Part shown: positions 10,629 to 19,146 of the stretch, one piece after another
How positions within the stretch are numbered: the first letter of the stretch is position 1
Layout: each line of letters opens with the position of its first letter
Assembly: GCA_964036045.1 (NCBI GenBank)
Contig: OZ038380.1
Coordinates: 125,842,899 to 125,906,898 of the forward strand
Direction: 5' to 3'
Length of the DNA: 64,000 nt
Source of the DNA: Eutreptiella sp. 'Long Island Sound 2002'
Taxonomy: Eukaryota > Euglenozoa > Euglenophyceae > Eutreptiales > Eutreptiaceae
Position numbers and translations under genes: made by a program
The notes under the pieces: generated by a model
What the model saw: only the letters and a program-made list of their open reading frames with translations
Told to the model about the DNA's origin: nothing
The model's database searches: none

Positions 10629-13600
10629 TCAAAACAGCCGCAACTCCGGTACAGTGAATCCGCGGGAAACGTAAAGAGCCACTGTATCATACAGGGCATA
10701 GAAGTCCCAGTGCGGAGCGTGCCCTCGCTCACATGGGCACACGACACAGGCGTTCCTGTACTCCGGTCCCGCTTCTGCCGCCTGGCACCGCAAGACATCA
10801 CAGTACAGTACTTGCAACGTGTACTGGCCGCCCCGCCGCAGTGCCCGAGGTGGCACGCGTATAGACAGATCTGTTACCAAGGGCAGCGTGGCACCAGGCA
10901 CCACATGCAGGAGCCACGCCACTAGCCGTTGAACTGAGACTGACACCTGGGCCCTCGCCCGGATCCCCACACTGTACCCTTCGAAACCTGCTCCATCTGC
11001 CCGCACCCTGCAACCTTCCTCGAACGGGGCCCGGCGGGGAGCTTGCTGAAGCATTTCGTCCCGAGGGACGTCACACGACATCCGCGCCAGCACCACCTTG
11101 GCCAGTGCTACTCCGTCCGACCGGCTGAGCCTCCACGGCGCGGGCGCGGAGAGGTGCAGCAGGCCAGTCCACGACACTAGCACCACCTGACTGGCACCCA
11201 GCACACTGCACGCCCAGACGCTCACTGGCTGCACCTCCTGCTCTGGCACGACCCCCACAACCAGCACACCGCTCGGAACCCTCAACCTGGCAAGTAAATC
11301 TGTCGTGTCACAAGAGAGAACACGCACTCGTTGTGCGACTTCCTCTACCAGAGCCACCAGCGCATGCCCCATACGGAGGTACAGCACTGAACAGTACTGC
11401 ACATGAGCCCATTGGTTGCCCTCACTGAGACCACAAAAACGACAGGAGGGCACATCAAAAAACGTACGAGGCATGGACGGCAGCAAGCGCAAATAGGCCG
11501 CCACGCGATGATGAGTGAGGGTCACCTCTGAGTCATCACACACCGCACACCACACATCAGAACGGAAACCCGAACCCGCCAGCTGCACCGACAGCTCGGA
11601 GTCGCACCACTCCGCTTCATCGCGCAGCTCCGAGAACAGGGATACATACGAGATCACCAGTGCCTGACCGTGCCACAGTACTGCCGGCACATCCCGCAGT
11701 AAACACAGTGCATCGGTCAGTGGAAAACCCTGAGACGTCGGGTTGTCCCGTCCCCAGGTCGCCAGGTGATGCGACCGCTCCTGCCACCCAGGCAACAGCC
11801 CCGAGGCTTTCGTGTCGTGTTGCGCTGGCGTCCACAGTTCGTGGACCGCATGCCAGACCCTGTGAGCCAAAACCACCTTGGCAACACGGTCAAACCACGG
11901 GTTCACCCACACCCAACGCTGAAAACCACATACCAGCGCTGCTGCACTATCTGCTGTGACCCAGATGCGTCCCTCAGCCTCACGGCAGATCCACACGCCC
12001 AACAGCTTGGCCATCCATTCCAGGGCTGTGGACGAGGCCCCAACAGTGAGAACACCCCAGGACACCTCTTGCTGGATCCCAGCCCCATCAGAAATGACCA
12101 CGCCCATTCCCGCCCCGAGAGGGCCACCCACTGCGGACTGAGCCAAACCGGCATCAGTGGTCAGAAAAAGTTCGGGGGCCACCACGAGAGCAGGGAGCAG
12201 TTGCGGCAGGGGCAGATCGCGGAAATCACCGGGACTGTCTGTGTGTAGGTGGTATCGCGGCAACAGCGCATCGACGCGACTAGCATCGTCATCACCCAGG
12301 GGCAAAGGACACTCGCGTTGCGCCCGAAGGAGCGTACGCGTCTGGCTATCGCGCCCGTCCAGTGCTGTGAAGTACCCGTACAAAAATAGGAGGGCAGCCC
12401 TGTGGCGTAACGATGGGCACCCCCAGCCAAAGCGCGCAGTGGACACCTGCAGGACTGTGACCGGTACGTCCTGAGGCAGGCAGAGCAGAGCTCGCACTGC
12501 AGACTGCAGGCGGGGCTGCAATCGCTCTATTGCCGAGGCCGGGATAAAGGAACCTCGGCAAACATAATCCAGACTCGACAAAACATAAGCGTACAGCGCC
12601 CTTAGGGCGAGGGTAAAATGAGGGCGATGCGCCAGCACGAACGCACGCCAGCGTCGGATACGGCTGTGCAGTTTTGGAACCAGACCCGGCAAGTAGGTGC
12701 CTGGCTGTATCGCAATACCCACCACACCCGGCACTGCATGTGACGCGGCCGTGCACGCCCCCTCGATGTTCAGCTCACCCTTAACCCGCTGTATCTCTCC
12801 CTCTCGGCACATACGTAGCACTGTGTACTCTTGCTTCGCAAGATTGTTGACAGTGCAGTTGTGCTGGGCCGCATGATGGGCGGCCGTCACTTTGCGGCTG
12901 ATGGCCGGCGCATCCCTCTCCACATAGCGGCGGTCATCGCTGAACACACTCTCACTAGGTAACGCAATCAAACCAGCATGCTCAACGACCCACTCCTCTG
13001 TCCCACACTGCGACGCGCGTGTCCGGAGCGTACCTAGCAGGTTATAGCCCGTGGCCGCAAACACACACCCCTCGGAAAAGCCTTCGCGTGTGGTGACAGG
13101 GGGGGCCAGCCCACGTGTGGTGAAGAGGCGAACCTGCTGACGAGGGTAGAACCCACAGGCCCATTCCCCAAACGCGCACTGTGTGGACCACAGCTGACTA
13201 AGCCGCGCCACGTCTTCTCTGATTGGCGTGTCAAAGGCACCGCTTTCGTCCGCATCCACGATGTGGGCCTCCCCCGTTTGCTGCAGCGCTAGTACTACTG
13301 ACGCGCGCACCGAGAAAGCCATATGCTGGGGGGATATTTCCTTCCGATAGGAAAAAGTGCGCCCATCAAAATCACCCGCCATGTCCGCACGGTACATCGT
13401 TTCCCTGTGAACCGTGCTGGCCTCCAAGCGGTTTACCCCTGAGCCCAGCTTGATGGGTCTGTAGGAGCAGAAAAGCCACGGGTGCCCTTTCTTTTCAATC
13501 CCAAGTTGCACCGCCGTGTTGCTGAGTGCTTGCGGCGCCGTGCGCAAAACGTTCAGATACCTCCAGAGCGCCACATGCCCAGCATAGGGAAATGGGCGCA

Positions 13601-15923
13601 GCAGCGAGAGAGGGGGATCATCAACTGATGTGGCATCCGAACCTCCTGCCCTCAGAGCTTCGCGCAGCGCCGGGACCGTATTAAAGGCCCTGGAGTCACG
13701 TGCGTGCATCCGATGCCACCTCACCTCTGGGTCAGCGTCCAAGTCCCCAAGCCGCCTCGCCCGAAACAGTGAGATGAAGCTAATCTCGTCCAGTGTGGGG
13801 AGGGGACATGCCGTGGCCGCCGCCCAGGTCAGGTCAGGCAGGTTCATAAGGACCCCCCTGCCCCCTTGATACACCTCCAGCTGACTGCGCGCCTCCCGAA
13901 TGACCTCCTCAACGGACGAGGCCACGTGGTCAGGTCGAGGCTTCAGCTCTGGCAGGGGACGTGGGCACGGTGGCTGCAACTTCATAGTTTTAGTGGTCAG
14001 GCGTGTAACACTGGACGCCTCCACAATCTGCCTGTTGAGACGCAAGCCACGCATAAACATGTCAGACCTCAGGTCCTGGTGCCACTGGTCCAGGAGCTCT
14101 TTCGAGCTCCCCTGACGAAGTGCTGCACCCAGTCGCATACGCTCAGCTGTAGCTTGTCGCGTACAGTGTGTGGGTAGAACCGGGTCCGCTAACAGCCAGT
14201 AACACCTGATCCACACATCAGGGTGTACGTCCTGAGCAGACAGCCAAAACCAAAATAACGCCAGGAGAGGTGCGAGCTTATTCCTTTGTTCGTTTGTGCT
14301 GGCTGGATGACGGTACCTCTTAAATGCCGACAGACGCTGCAACCCTGATACACCCTCGAAGTCGCACACCACACACGCATGAGAGGATGGACCAGGCACA
14401 GCGGAATGACTAAGAAATGAAAAGTCAGGACTCACCAATATATAGTCAATCTCTGTCTCTCGGCGCTTACCACACTGCACCGTGTGATTGGTGGGCGTTC
14501 CCGCCGGGTACGGTACCCTGAGACCCGAGAGAGCCTCGTGCTCCAGCATCCTGGTGACGAGCCCCGCACGAGTGCGCGGTGTGTTGAAGTCCCCGGCTGC
14601 TACTGTGCGAATGGACATCTTCCTAAACAGCGTACCCACCGCAGCCAATTCAAGTTCTTTCTCAAGCTGCGAGAGGGACGGGTCCAGATGTAGATTAAAA
14701 ACCAGAAGGGACTCCTGATCATGAAAATCACACACTACCGCCATCCAGGATCTCGAATCAAACAGGACTTTCGGGGGACCAGCGAGTTGTAGGCGTCTAT
14801 GCACCAGGACCCACATACCTCGCCCCCGACCCGCTTCGCCGCTGGCAACAAACACAAAGGGCGCAAGCGCCACCTGTACCCGCGGGTCAGCATCCCACAG
14901 CTCCTGCAGGCACACCACATCCGGGTCCAACGCACATATCAAGACGGTGACGGCTTCCAGGACCGCTGGGTCCCCTGCCCCGCCACAATTAAGTGTTGCC
15001 TGACGGAACGCTGAGTGTACTGCGGACGTTCCGTTCATTCTGTCATCGAGTCTATCGAGACGGCGGGTAAGCACCCTCAGCCAAGACGGCATGGGAGGTG
15101 CTGGCTCACACACTGGAGCACAGGACCGCAGAGAACGAGAGGACACCGGCACTACGTGCTCCAGAAGCTGGACGCCCGCCCGAAGGGACGTACGCGCAGC
15201 CAGCTGCTTGTCCACAGGCTGGGCCCCTGGCGGCAAACACGTGCAGATGGCCCGTGGCGAGTGACAGCCCAGCCGGGGCGCCGCGACCACCATGACCTGA
15301 GCTACGCGAGGCCTTCCACAGGTGGTGCACCAGTCGGTTGCAAACACGCGCACCATTGGCACTACATCCGAGACAAAACACGGCTCGGCCTGAAAAGCCG
15401 TAGCCCCTTCTGCATACAACAAGACAGGGCGCCCATCGCAAAATATAGGCGGGGAAATGAGTAGGCCATAGCAGGTCAAGCGCCGAGGGCGGGTCAGCAG
15501 ACATCGGCACCACGCTGAAAGAAGCTGGGCCAGTCGCTGACACCAGGGACCCGGGTACGCATGTAAACGTCTCAGAATGACGTAGACCGCTGGCACTACA
15601 GTGGGTTCCTCGGTAAACTGGGGGAGTAAGGGTGTGGAGGGTAATAGACTGGGCACATGCACACGGCTACCCCCCTGACAAACAGGACAGGACCACTGGG
15701 ACTCTGCACAGTCACTGCCCCGCAAGGAGACCAACGTTCCGCAGTCCCAGCAACAGGTCCATTCCGAAAGCACCAGTGGCGGGCCTGGAGTATCAGGGGG
15801 ACCCGCCTCAGACGGTAGCGCCTCCCAAAGTTGCCGGACAAACCGTCCGACCTCGTGAGACCTCACCACACTGGCTGCTAAGCGTACGAGGTCCTGAAGG
15901 TCTGTGGGACACTCATACCCCAC
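10629..15923 (-). CDS. LINE ORF2: endonuclease, reverse transcriptase, RNase H polyprotein
   Basis: 1764 codons that would nick target DNA, reverse-transcribe the element RNA and degrade the RNA strand. Residues 1-300 are Cys-rich with a zinc-ribbon-like part (Cys at about 57, 58, 61, 79 and 82). Residues about 305-525 are an endonuclease/exonuclease/phosphatase domain: LNCGG, CLQEL (catalytic Glu), AGDFN, IDYILV and a terminal SSHA. RT spans about 820-1060: VDADESGAFD (motif A), GFSEGCVF (motif B) and FSDD (motif C, residues 994-997). RNase H spans about 1253-1375 with Asp1257, Glu1302 and Asp1325. A CX2CX9HX3C motif lies at 1494-1511, as downstream of RT in many LINEs. The first listed codon is GTG; the first in-frame ATG is residue 190. 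The frame continues upstream without break to the UGA ending ORF1, so translation probably depends on ORF1. It ends in TGA TGA with a TAG two codons later. Confidence 0.92.
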   Translation of the reverse strand: MGYECPTDLQDLVRLAASVVRSHEVGRFVRQLWEALPSEAGPPDTPGPPLVLSEWTCCWDCGTLVSLRGSDCAESQWSCPVCQGGSRVHVPSLLPSTPLLPQFTEEPTVVPAVYVILRRLHAYPGPWCQRLAQLLSAWCRCLLTRPRRLTCYGLLISPPIFCDGRPVLLYAEGATAFQAEPCFVSDVVPMVRVFATDWCTTCGRPRVAQVMVVAAPRLGCHSPRAICTCLPPGAQPVDKQLAARTSLRAGVQLLEHVVPVSSRSLRSCAPVCEPAPPMPSWLRVLTRRLDRLDDRMNGTSAVHSAFRQATLNCGGAGDPAVLEAVTVLICALDPDVVCLQELWDADPRVQVALAPFVFVASGEAGRGRGMWVLVHRRLQLAGPPKVLFDSRSWMAVVCDFHDQESLLVFNLHLDPSLSQLEKELELAAVGTLFRKMSIRTVAAGDFNTPRTRAGLVTRMLEHEALSGLRVPYPAGTPTNHTVQCGKRRETEIDYILVSPDFSFLSHSAVPGPSSHACVVCDFEGVSGLQRLSAFKRYRHPASTNEQRNKLAPLLALFWFWLSAQDVHPDVWIRCYWLLADPVLPTHCTRQATAERMRLGAALRQGSSKELLDQWHQDLRSDMFMRGLRLNRQIVEASSVTRLTTKTMKLQPPCPRPLPELKPRPDHVASSVEEVIREARSQLEVYQGGRGVLMNLPDLTWAAATACPLPTLDEISFISLFRARRLGDLDADPEVRWHRMHARDSRAFNTVPALREALRAGGSDATSVDDPPLSLLRPFPYAGHVALWRYLNVLRTAPQALSNTAVQLGIEKKGHPWLFCSYRPIKLGSGVNRLEASTVHRETMYRADMAGDFDGRTFSYRKEISPQHMAFSVRASVVLALQQTGEAHIVDADESGAFDTPIREDVARLSQLWSTQCAFGEWACGFYPRQQVRLFTTRGLAPPVTTREGFSEGCVFAATGYNLLGTLRTRASQCGTEEWVVEHAGLIALPSESVFSDDRRYVERDAPAISRKVTAAHHAAQHNCTVNNLAKQEYTVLRMCREGEIQRVKGELNIEGACTAASHAVPGVVGIAIQPGTYLPGLVPKLHSRIRRWRAFVLAHRPHFTLALRALYAYVLSSLDYVCRGSFIPASAIERLQPRLQSAVRALLCLPQDVPVTVLQVSTARFGWGCPSLRHRAALLFLYGYFTALDGRDSQTRTLLRAQRECPLPLGDDDASRVDALLPRYHLHTDSPGDFRDLPLPQLLPALVVAPELFLTTDAGLAQSAVGGPLGAGMGVVISDGAGIQQEVSWGVLTVGASSTALEWMAKLLGVWICREAEGRIWVTADSAAALVCGFQRWVWVNPWFDRVAKVVLAHRVWHAVHELWTPAQHDTKASGLLPGWQERSHHLATWGRDNPTSQGFPLTDALCLLRDVPAVLWHGQALVISYVSLFSELRDEAEWCDSELSVQLAGSGFRSDVWCAVCDDSEVTLTHHRVAAYLRLLPSMPRTFFDVPSCRFCGLSEGNQWAHVQYCSVLYLRMGHALVALVEEVAQRVRVLSCDTTDLLARLRVPSGVLVVGVVPEQEVQPVSVWACSVLGASQVVLVSWTGLLHLSAPAPWRLSRSDGVALAKVVLARMSCDVPRDEMLQQAPRRAPFEEGCRVRADGAGFEGYSVGIRARAQVSVSVQRLVAWLLHVVPGATLPLVTDLSIRVPPRALRRGGQYTLQVLYCDVLRCQAAEAGPEYRNACVVCPCERGHAPHWDFYALYDTVALYVSRGFTVPELRLF

Positions 15924-15938
15924 CGGCAGGAAGGGGAG

Positions 15939-15941
15939 TCA
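15939..15941 (-). promoter_or_regulatory. In-frame UGA between LINE ORF1 and ORF2, possible readthrough codon
   Basis: ORF1 ends GGG TGG GCC TGA, and the next codons CTC CCC TTC CTG CCG GTG GGG run directly into ORF2 in the same frame. ORF2 has no ATG for 189 codons. Context UGA-C is known to be leaky. Downstream on the transcript there are a 5-bp stem (15919-15923 with 15904-15908) and a perfect 8-bp stem (15886-15893 with 15849-15856) that could form stimulatory structure. The alternatives are a single recent nonsense mutation or termination-reinitiation. Confidence 0.6.
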
Positions 15942-18239
15942 GGCCCACCCATGTCGCCACGCGCCCTCGGCTGGCGCATTCTGGGCTTGGGCGTACTCCG
16001 CCCACGTAGTAAGCTCGGGAAGCGCGCCCGTGGGCACTGCTGTTGTTGACGGAGTACCCGGTGCAGGCAAGGCGGGCGGCTGCAGCGCCTGAAAGGCCTG
16101 CGGTGTCGGGGGCGCCCCGTACCCCGGCTGGGAACCTTCCCATGAAGGCCACCGGGAGGTGTAATACGGGCCTGGTGTGGGCACCGGTGACCATGGCATG
16201 TAGGGGTGCTGCGACAACACCGGCACCGCTGGCGGACCACTCTGCTGGGCTTGTGCCGCTGGGGGTGTCTGCGGTGGTGGCGTGTGCGGTACCACCGAAC
16301 CTTTCTCCGTTTTCTGCCGCTTGGACATCCCAACCGCCTGTTGCCGGCGCTCAGCGCGAAAATCGGTGTCGGTCTTGTACAGTTCCCCGGCATTAGAACG
16401 ACCTCTCAGGCGAAGGAACCAACCCCCCGGGTGGTGAATATCAATGCTGTCCACGGTGGAGAAATACTTGTCGAATGTGTCAGCCGACACGTATACATGT
16501 CCAAACCCCTTCGCAACGTCATTGGACGTGAACTGGGTCAGAGGCCGCATGGTCTCGTTCACCAGGGCATTATACTCCTGTACCGTACGCTCCCTGTGGA
16601 GATTGTTGGCCCGGAGGGCCTTCGCGTCTGGGGGTACAGGCGGCCGAATAACCGCCCCCACTGGCGAGGACGCCGTGACCGAAGGCGCTGATGAGGTCTC
16701 CGAGGTGGCGGACGAAATCTTGGCGGGCGACGGGCCTGTCGGGAGTGCTGTAACTGCCTGCTCCACCACCGCTGGGGGGGCTGCTGGTGATACCATTGCT
16801 GTGCCGGCGGCGGAGGTCGCTGTGTCATTGAGGAACCAGTCATATGACTGGGACGGTTGTGGCGCTGCACCTGCATGCTCCAGGACCTGTTGCACACCTT
16901 TGAGCGCCTGACGGAGGTGCTCCCTGGTCAAGTCCTCCTGCTTGCTGATCGCGATGAGAGCGGCTTTGAAGGTCCTGCCGCACTGAACTTCAGCGATGGG
17001 GCTGGGGTCGACCGCTCTCGGGAGAACCGTGGAGAGATCCAGAGCCGTCGTTACCCAGTCGGACACTGCCTGGGCCTCATTGATAGCTGCATGGCACTTC
17101 TGCAGGAACTGAAAGCGGTCTGCTGGGGTGGGCGTGGAGGGCACTGCCTCCGCACACATGGACACCCACTCACGGACATCTGCACGAACTACGGCCTGGG
17201 TCGCCGAAGGCAGCTTACGCCAGACCAGCTTGACCGCCGCATGCAGCTGCTGCGGCTGCCTGCAGGAATCGAGTGCCCGGAGCGTCTGGGAGTTGACGCG
17301 ATGATCGGAGAGCAGCTGCTTGAGGGAAGAGGCAGCCACCTCGATCGCTGAGACCGGTATGTGGAGCACGTCGTCAAAGGCCTCCTGTAGCCGCGCCGCT
17401 TCGTCCGTACCCGCCGGCTGCTGCTGACTGGATGTAATCATCGATTTCCAGAGCTTGGCCTGTGCGCCAGAGCCGGACTCATCCTGCTGCGGATCAATGT
17501 GCCCCAGCGTAGGAATAATGCGGAAGTTGGGAAGAGCCGCGGTGATGAGCTTCTTCCACTCCTCACGGGTAAGCGGGCAGGACTCGACTCGCTCGTTGTC
17601 GGCGACCCGGAGGGAATGGACCGGGAGAAGACCCTGATTACGTGCTGCCCAGCAGTACACGGCATACCACAGAAACAGCTGCCCCAGGCTGTGCTTCGTC
17701 TTCACCTGTGTCTCTCCGGAGATCAACCGACAAAAATCTTTGTGCTCCATCACGTTGATCTGGTGCTGGAGAGTGAGGTCGTCGATCTCAGACGCAGTGT
17801 CTGCCTGCATAAGTAGACGCTGGTCCTGTCCCCAACGAGAGTATGCCCCTTGCAGCCAGACAACCAACTCTGACCACGTGGCGACGTACAGGCCTGCTGA
17901 GGAGAGTCGAAAGGTTGACAGAGATGTGGCGGGCAGTGTTCCATTGAGCATAGGCCAGCTCATCGCTGGAGATGTTACCACCGCGGACGCTGCCGGTACT
18001 CGGTGGATCTCCTTCTTGGCTGCCACCAGCTTCGTGGAGAGCACCTTCTCCCCCGTTTCCGGCAGTGTCCCGAAACCAGTGACAGGGAATACATGAGCAG
18101 GCAACAAGGCGTCCGCCTGTTCCTGCTGGGAAAGCTGGTCATAATGAAACATGATAAAATAAGCGCCTGCACACCGGAAGGCCCAGCCCTGCCCCAGACG
18201 ACAGCCTGTGACCTGAGAACAGCACACTGGGCAGCACAT
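15939..18239 (-). CDS. LINE ORF1, gag-like protein of unknown fold
   Basis: 766 codons from the ATG at 18239. The open frame runs further upstream into the array, and an ATG at 18311 (790 codons) lies inside the first 82-bp monomer; I chose 18239 because it lies outside the monomers and begins the Cys-rich motif MCCPVCCSQVTGC. The middle (about residues 100-500) is Gln/Leu/Ala-rich and probably helical. There is a basic patch MSKRQKTEKG near residue 638, possibly a nuclear signal, and a Pro-rich C-terminal 120 residues. No RRM, CCHC knuckle or esterase motif was recognised, which is unusual for a LINE ORF1. Position and pairing with ORF2 indicate an RNA-binding particle protein, which is an inference. 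Confidence 0.75.
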   Translation of the reverse strand: MCCPVCCSQVTGCRLGQGWAFRCAGAYFIMFHYDQLSQQEQADALLPAHVFPVTGFGTLPETGEKVLSTKLVAAKKEIHRVPAASAVVTSPAMSWPMLNGTLPATSLSTFRLSSAGLYVATWSELVVWLQGAYSRWGQDQRLLMQADTASEIDDLTLQHQINVMEHKDFCRLISGETQVKTKHSLGQLFLWYAVYCWAARNQGLLPVHSLRVADNERVESCPLTREEWKKLITAALPNFRIIPTLGHIDPQQDESGSGAQAKLWKSMITSSQQQPAGTDEAARLQEAFDDVLHIPVSAIEVAASSLKQLLSDHRVNSQTLRALDSCRQPQQLHAAVKLVWRKLPSATQAVVRADVREWVSMCAEAVPSTPTPADRFQFLQKCHAAINEAQAVSDWVTTALDLSTVLPRAVDPSPIAEVQCGRTFKAALIAISKQEDLTREHLRQALKGVQQVLEHAGAAPQPSQSYDWFLNDTATSAAGTAMVSPAAPPAVVEQAVTALPTGPSPAKISSATSETSSAPSVTASSPVGAVIRPPVPPDAKALRANNLHRERTVQEYNALVNETMRPLTQFTSNDVAKGFGHVYVSADTFDKYFSTVDSIDIHHPGGWFLRLRGRSNAGELYKTDTDFRAERRQQAVGMSKRQKTEKGSVVPHTPPPQTPPAAQAQQSGPPAVPVLSQHPYMPWSPVPTPGPYYTSRWPSWEGSQPGYGAPPTPQAFQALQPPALPAPGTPSTTAVPTGALPELTTWAEYAQAQNAPAEGAWRHGWA

Positions 18240-18251
18240 CTCATCCTGTCC

Positions 18252-18415
18252 CTGCTGTGATGGGACGTCAGTGGCGTGTAGCACGTCCAGCTTGGCTCGC
18301 CGAATGCCCATGATGGACACCGTAACGCCGGGACTGCTGTGATGGGTGGTCAGTGGCGTGTAGCACGTCCAGCTTGGCTCGCCGAATGCCCAAGATGGAC
18401 ACCGTAACGCCGGGA
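18252..18415 (-). repeat. Two 82-bp tandem monomers at the LINE 5' end
   Basis: The block starting CTGCTGTGATGGG at 18252 is repeated from 18334 with only a few differences, and the second copy ends where the GGGGCA array resumes. Tandem 5' monomers acting as promoters are known in mouse L1 elements. Here their place immediately upstream of ORF1 suggests the same role, but promoter motifs were not identified. Confidence 0.85.
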
Positions 18416-18421
18416 CTGTTG

Positions 18422-18436
18422 GGGGGAGGGGCAGGG
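18422..18436. repeat. Candidate target-site duplication, LINE 5' side
   Basis: GGGGGAGGGGCAGGG, identical to 10515-10529. Confidence 0.7.
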
Positions 18437-19146
18437 GCAGTGTCAGGAGCAGGGGCCTTGGGAGGGGCAGGGGCAGTGGCAGGGGCAGGGGCAGGGGCTG
18501 GGGCAGGGGCACGGGCTTTGGGAGGTGCAGGGGCAGTGGCGGGGGCAGGGGCAGGGTCAGTGGCAGTGGCAGGTGCACGGACAGGGGCAGAGGCTGGGGC
18601 AGGGGGGGCAGGGGCAGGGGCAGGGGCAGTGGCAGGGGCAGGGGCAGGGGCAGTGGCAGGGGCATGGGCAGTGGGTGGGGCAAGGGCTTTGGCAGGGGCA
18701 GGGGCAGAGGCTGAGGCATGGTCAGTGGCAGTGGCAGGTGCACGGGCAGGGGCAGAGGCTGGGGTAGGGGGGGCAGGGGCAGGGGCAGGGGCAGGAGCAG
18801 GGGCAGTGGCAGGAGCATGGGCAGTGGGTGGGGCAAGGGCATTGGCAGGGGCAGGGGCAGAGGCAGTGGCTGTGGCAGGGGCAGGGGCAGGGGCAGGGGC
18901 AGGGGCAGGGGTAGTGGCAGGAGCAGGGGCAGTGGCAGGGGCAGGGGCAGGGGCAGGGGCCGGGGCAGGGGCAGGGGCAGGGGCAGGGGCTAGCGCAGTG
19001 GCAGAGGCTGGGGTAGAGGCAGGGGCAGTGGCAGGGGCCGTGGCAGGGGCAGGGGCTGGGGCAGGGGCAGGGGCTCGGGCTGGGGCAGGGGCAGGGGCCG
19101 GGGCAGGGGCAGGGGCAGGGGCAGGAGCAGGAGCAGGGGCAGGGGC
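18422..19146. repeat. GGGGCA hexanucleotide array, distal part
   Basis: Continuation of the array at 2005-10529 on the far side of the LINE, with the same GTGGCA, GGGGCT and GGAGCA variants and its own repeated block (the GGTGCACGGACAGGGGCAGA region near 18571 recurs near 18736). It ends abruptly at the first 127-bp unit. Confidence 0.95.

Larger units (their letters stand above)
10530..18421 (-). mobile_element. Full-length non-LTR retrotransposon (LINE) inside the hexamer array
   Basis: A 7.9-kb element on the minus strand with, in transcript order, a short 5' region of two 82-bp monomers, ORF1 (gag-like), one in-frame UGA, ORF2 (endonuclease, reverse transcriptase, RNase H, CCHC), a ~100-base 3' UTR and a (TTTACC)-type tail. 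The same GGGGCA repeat flanks both sides, and a perfect 15-base candidate target duplication (10515-10529, 18422-18436) brackets it. LINEs insert by target-primed reverse transcription, which produces exactly such duplications. Intact frames over about 2,500 codons suggest a recent insertion. An apurinic-like endonuclease plus RNase H is the layout of I-related and some algal LINE clades; I cannot fix the clade without a tree. Confidence 0.88.
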
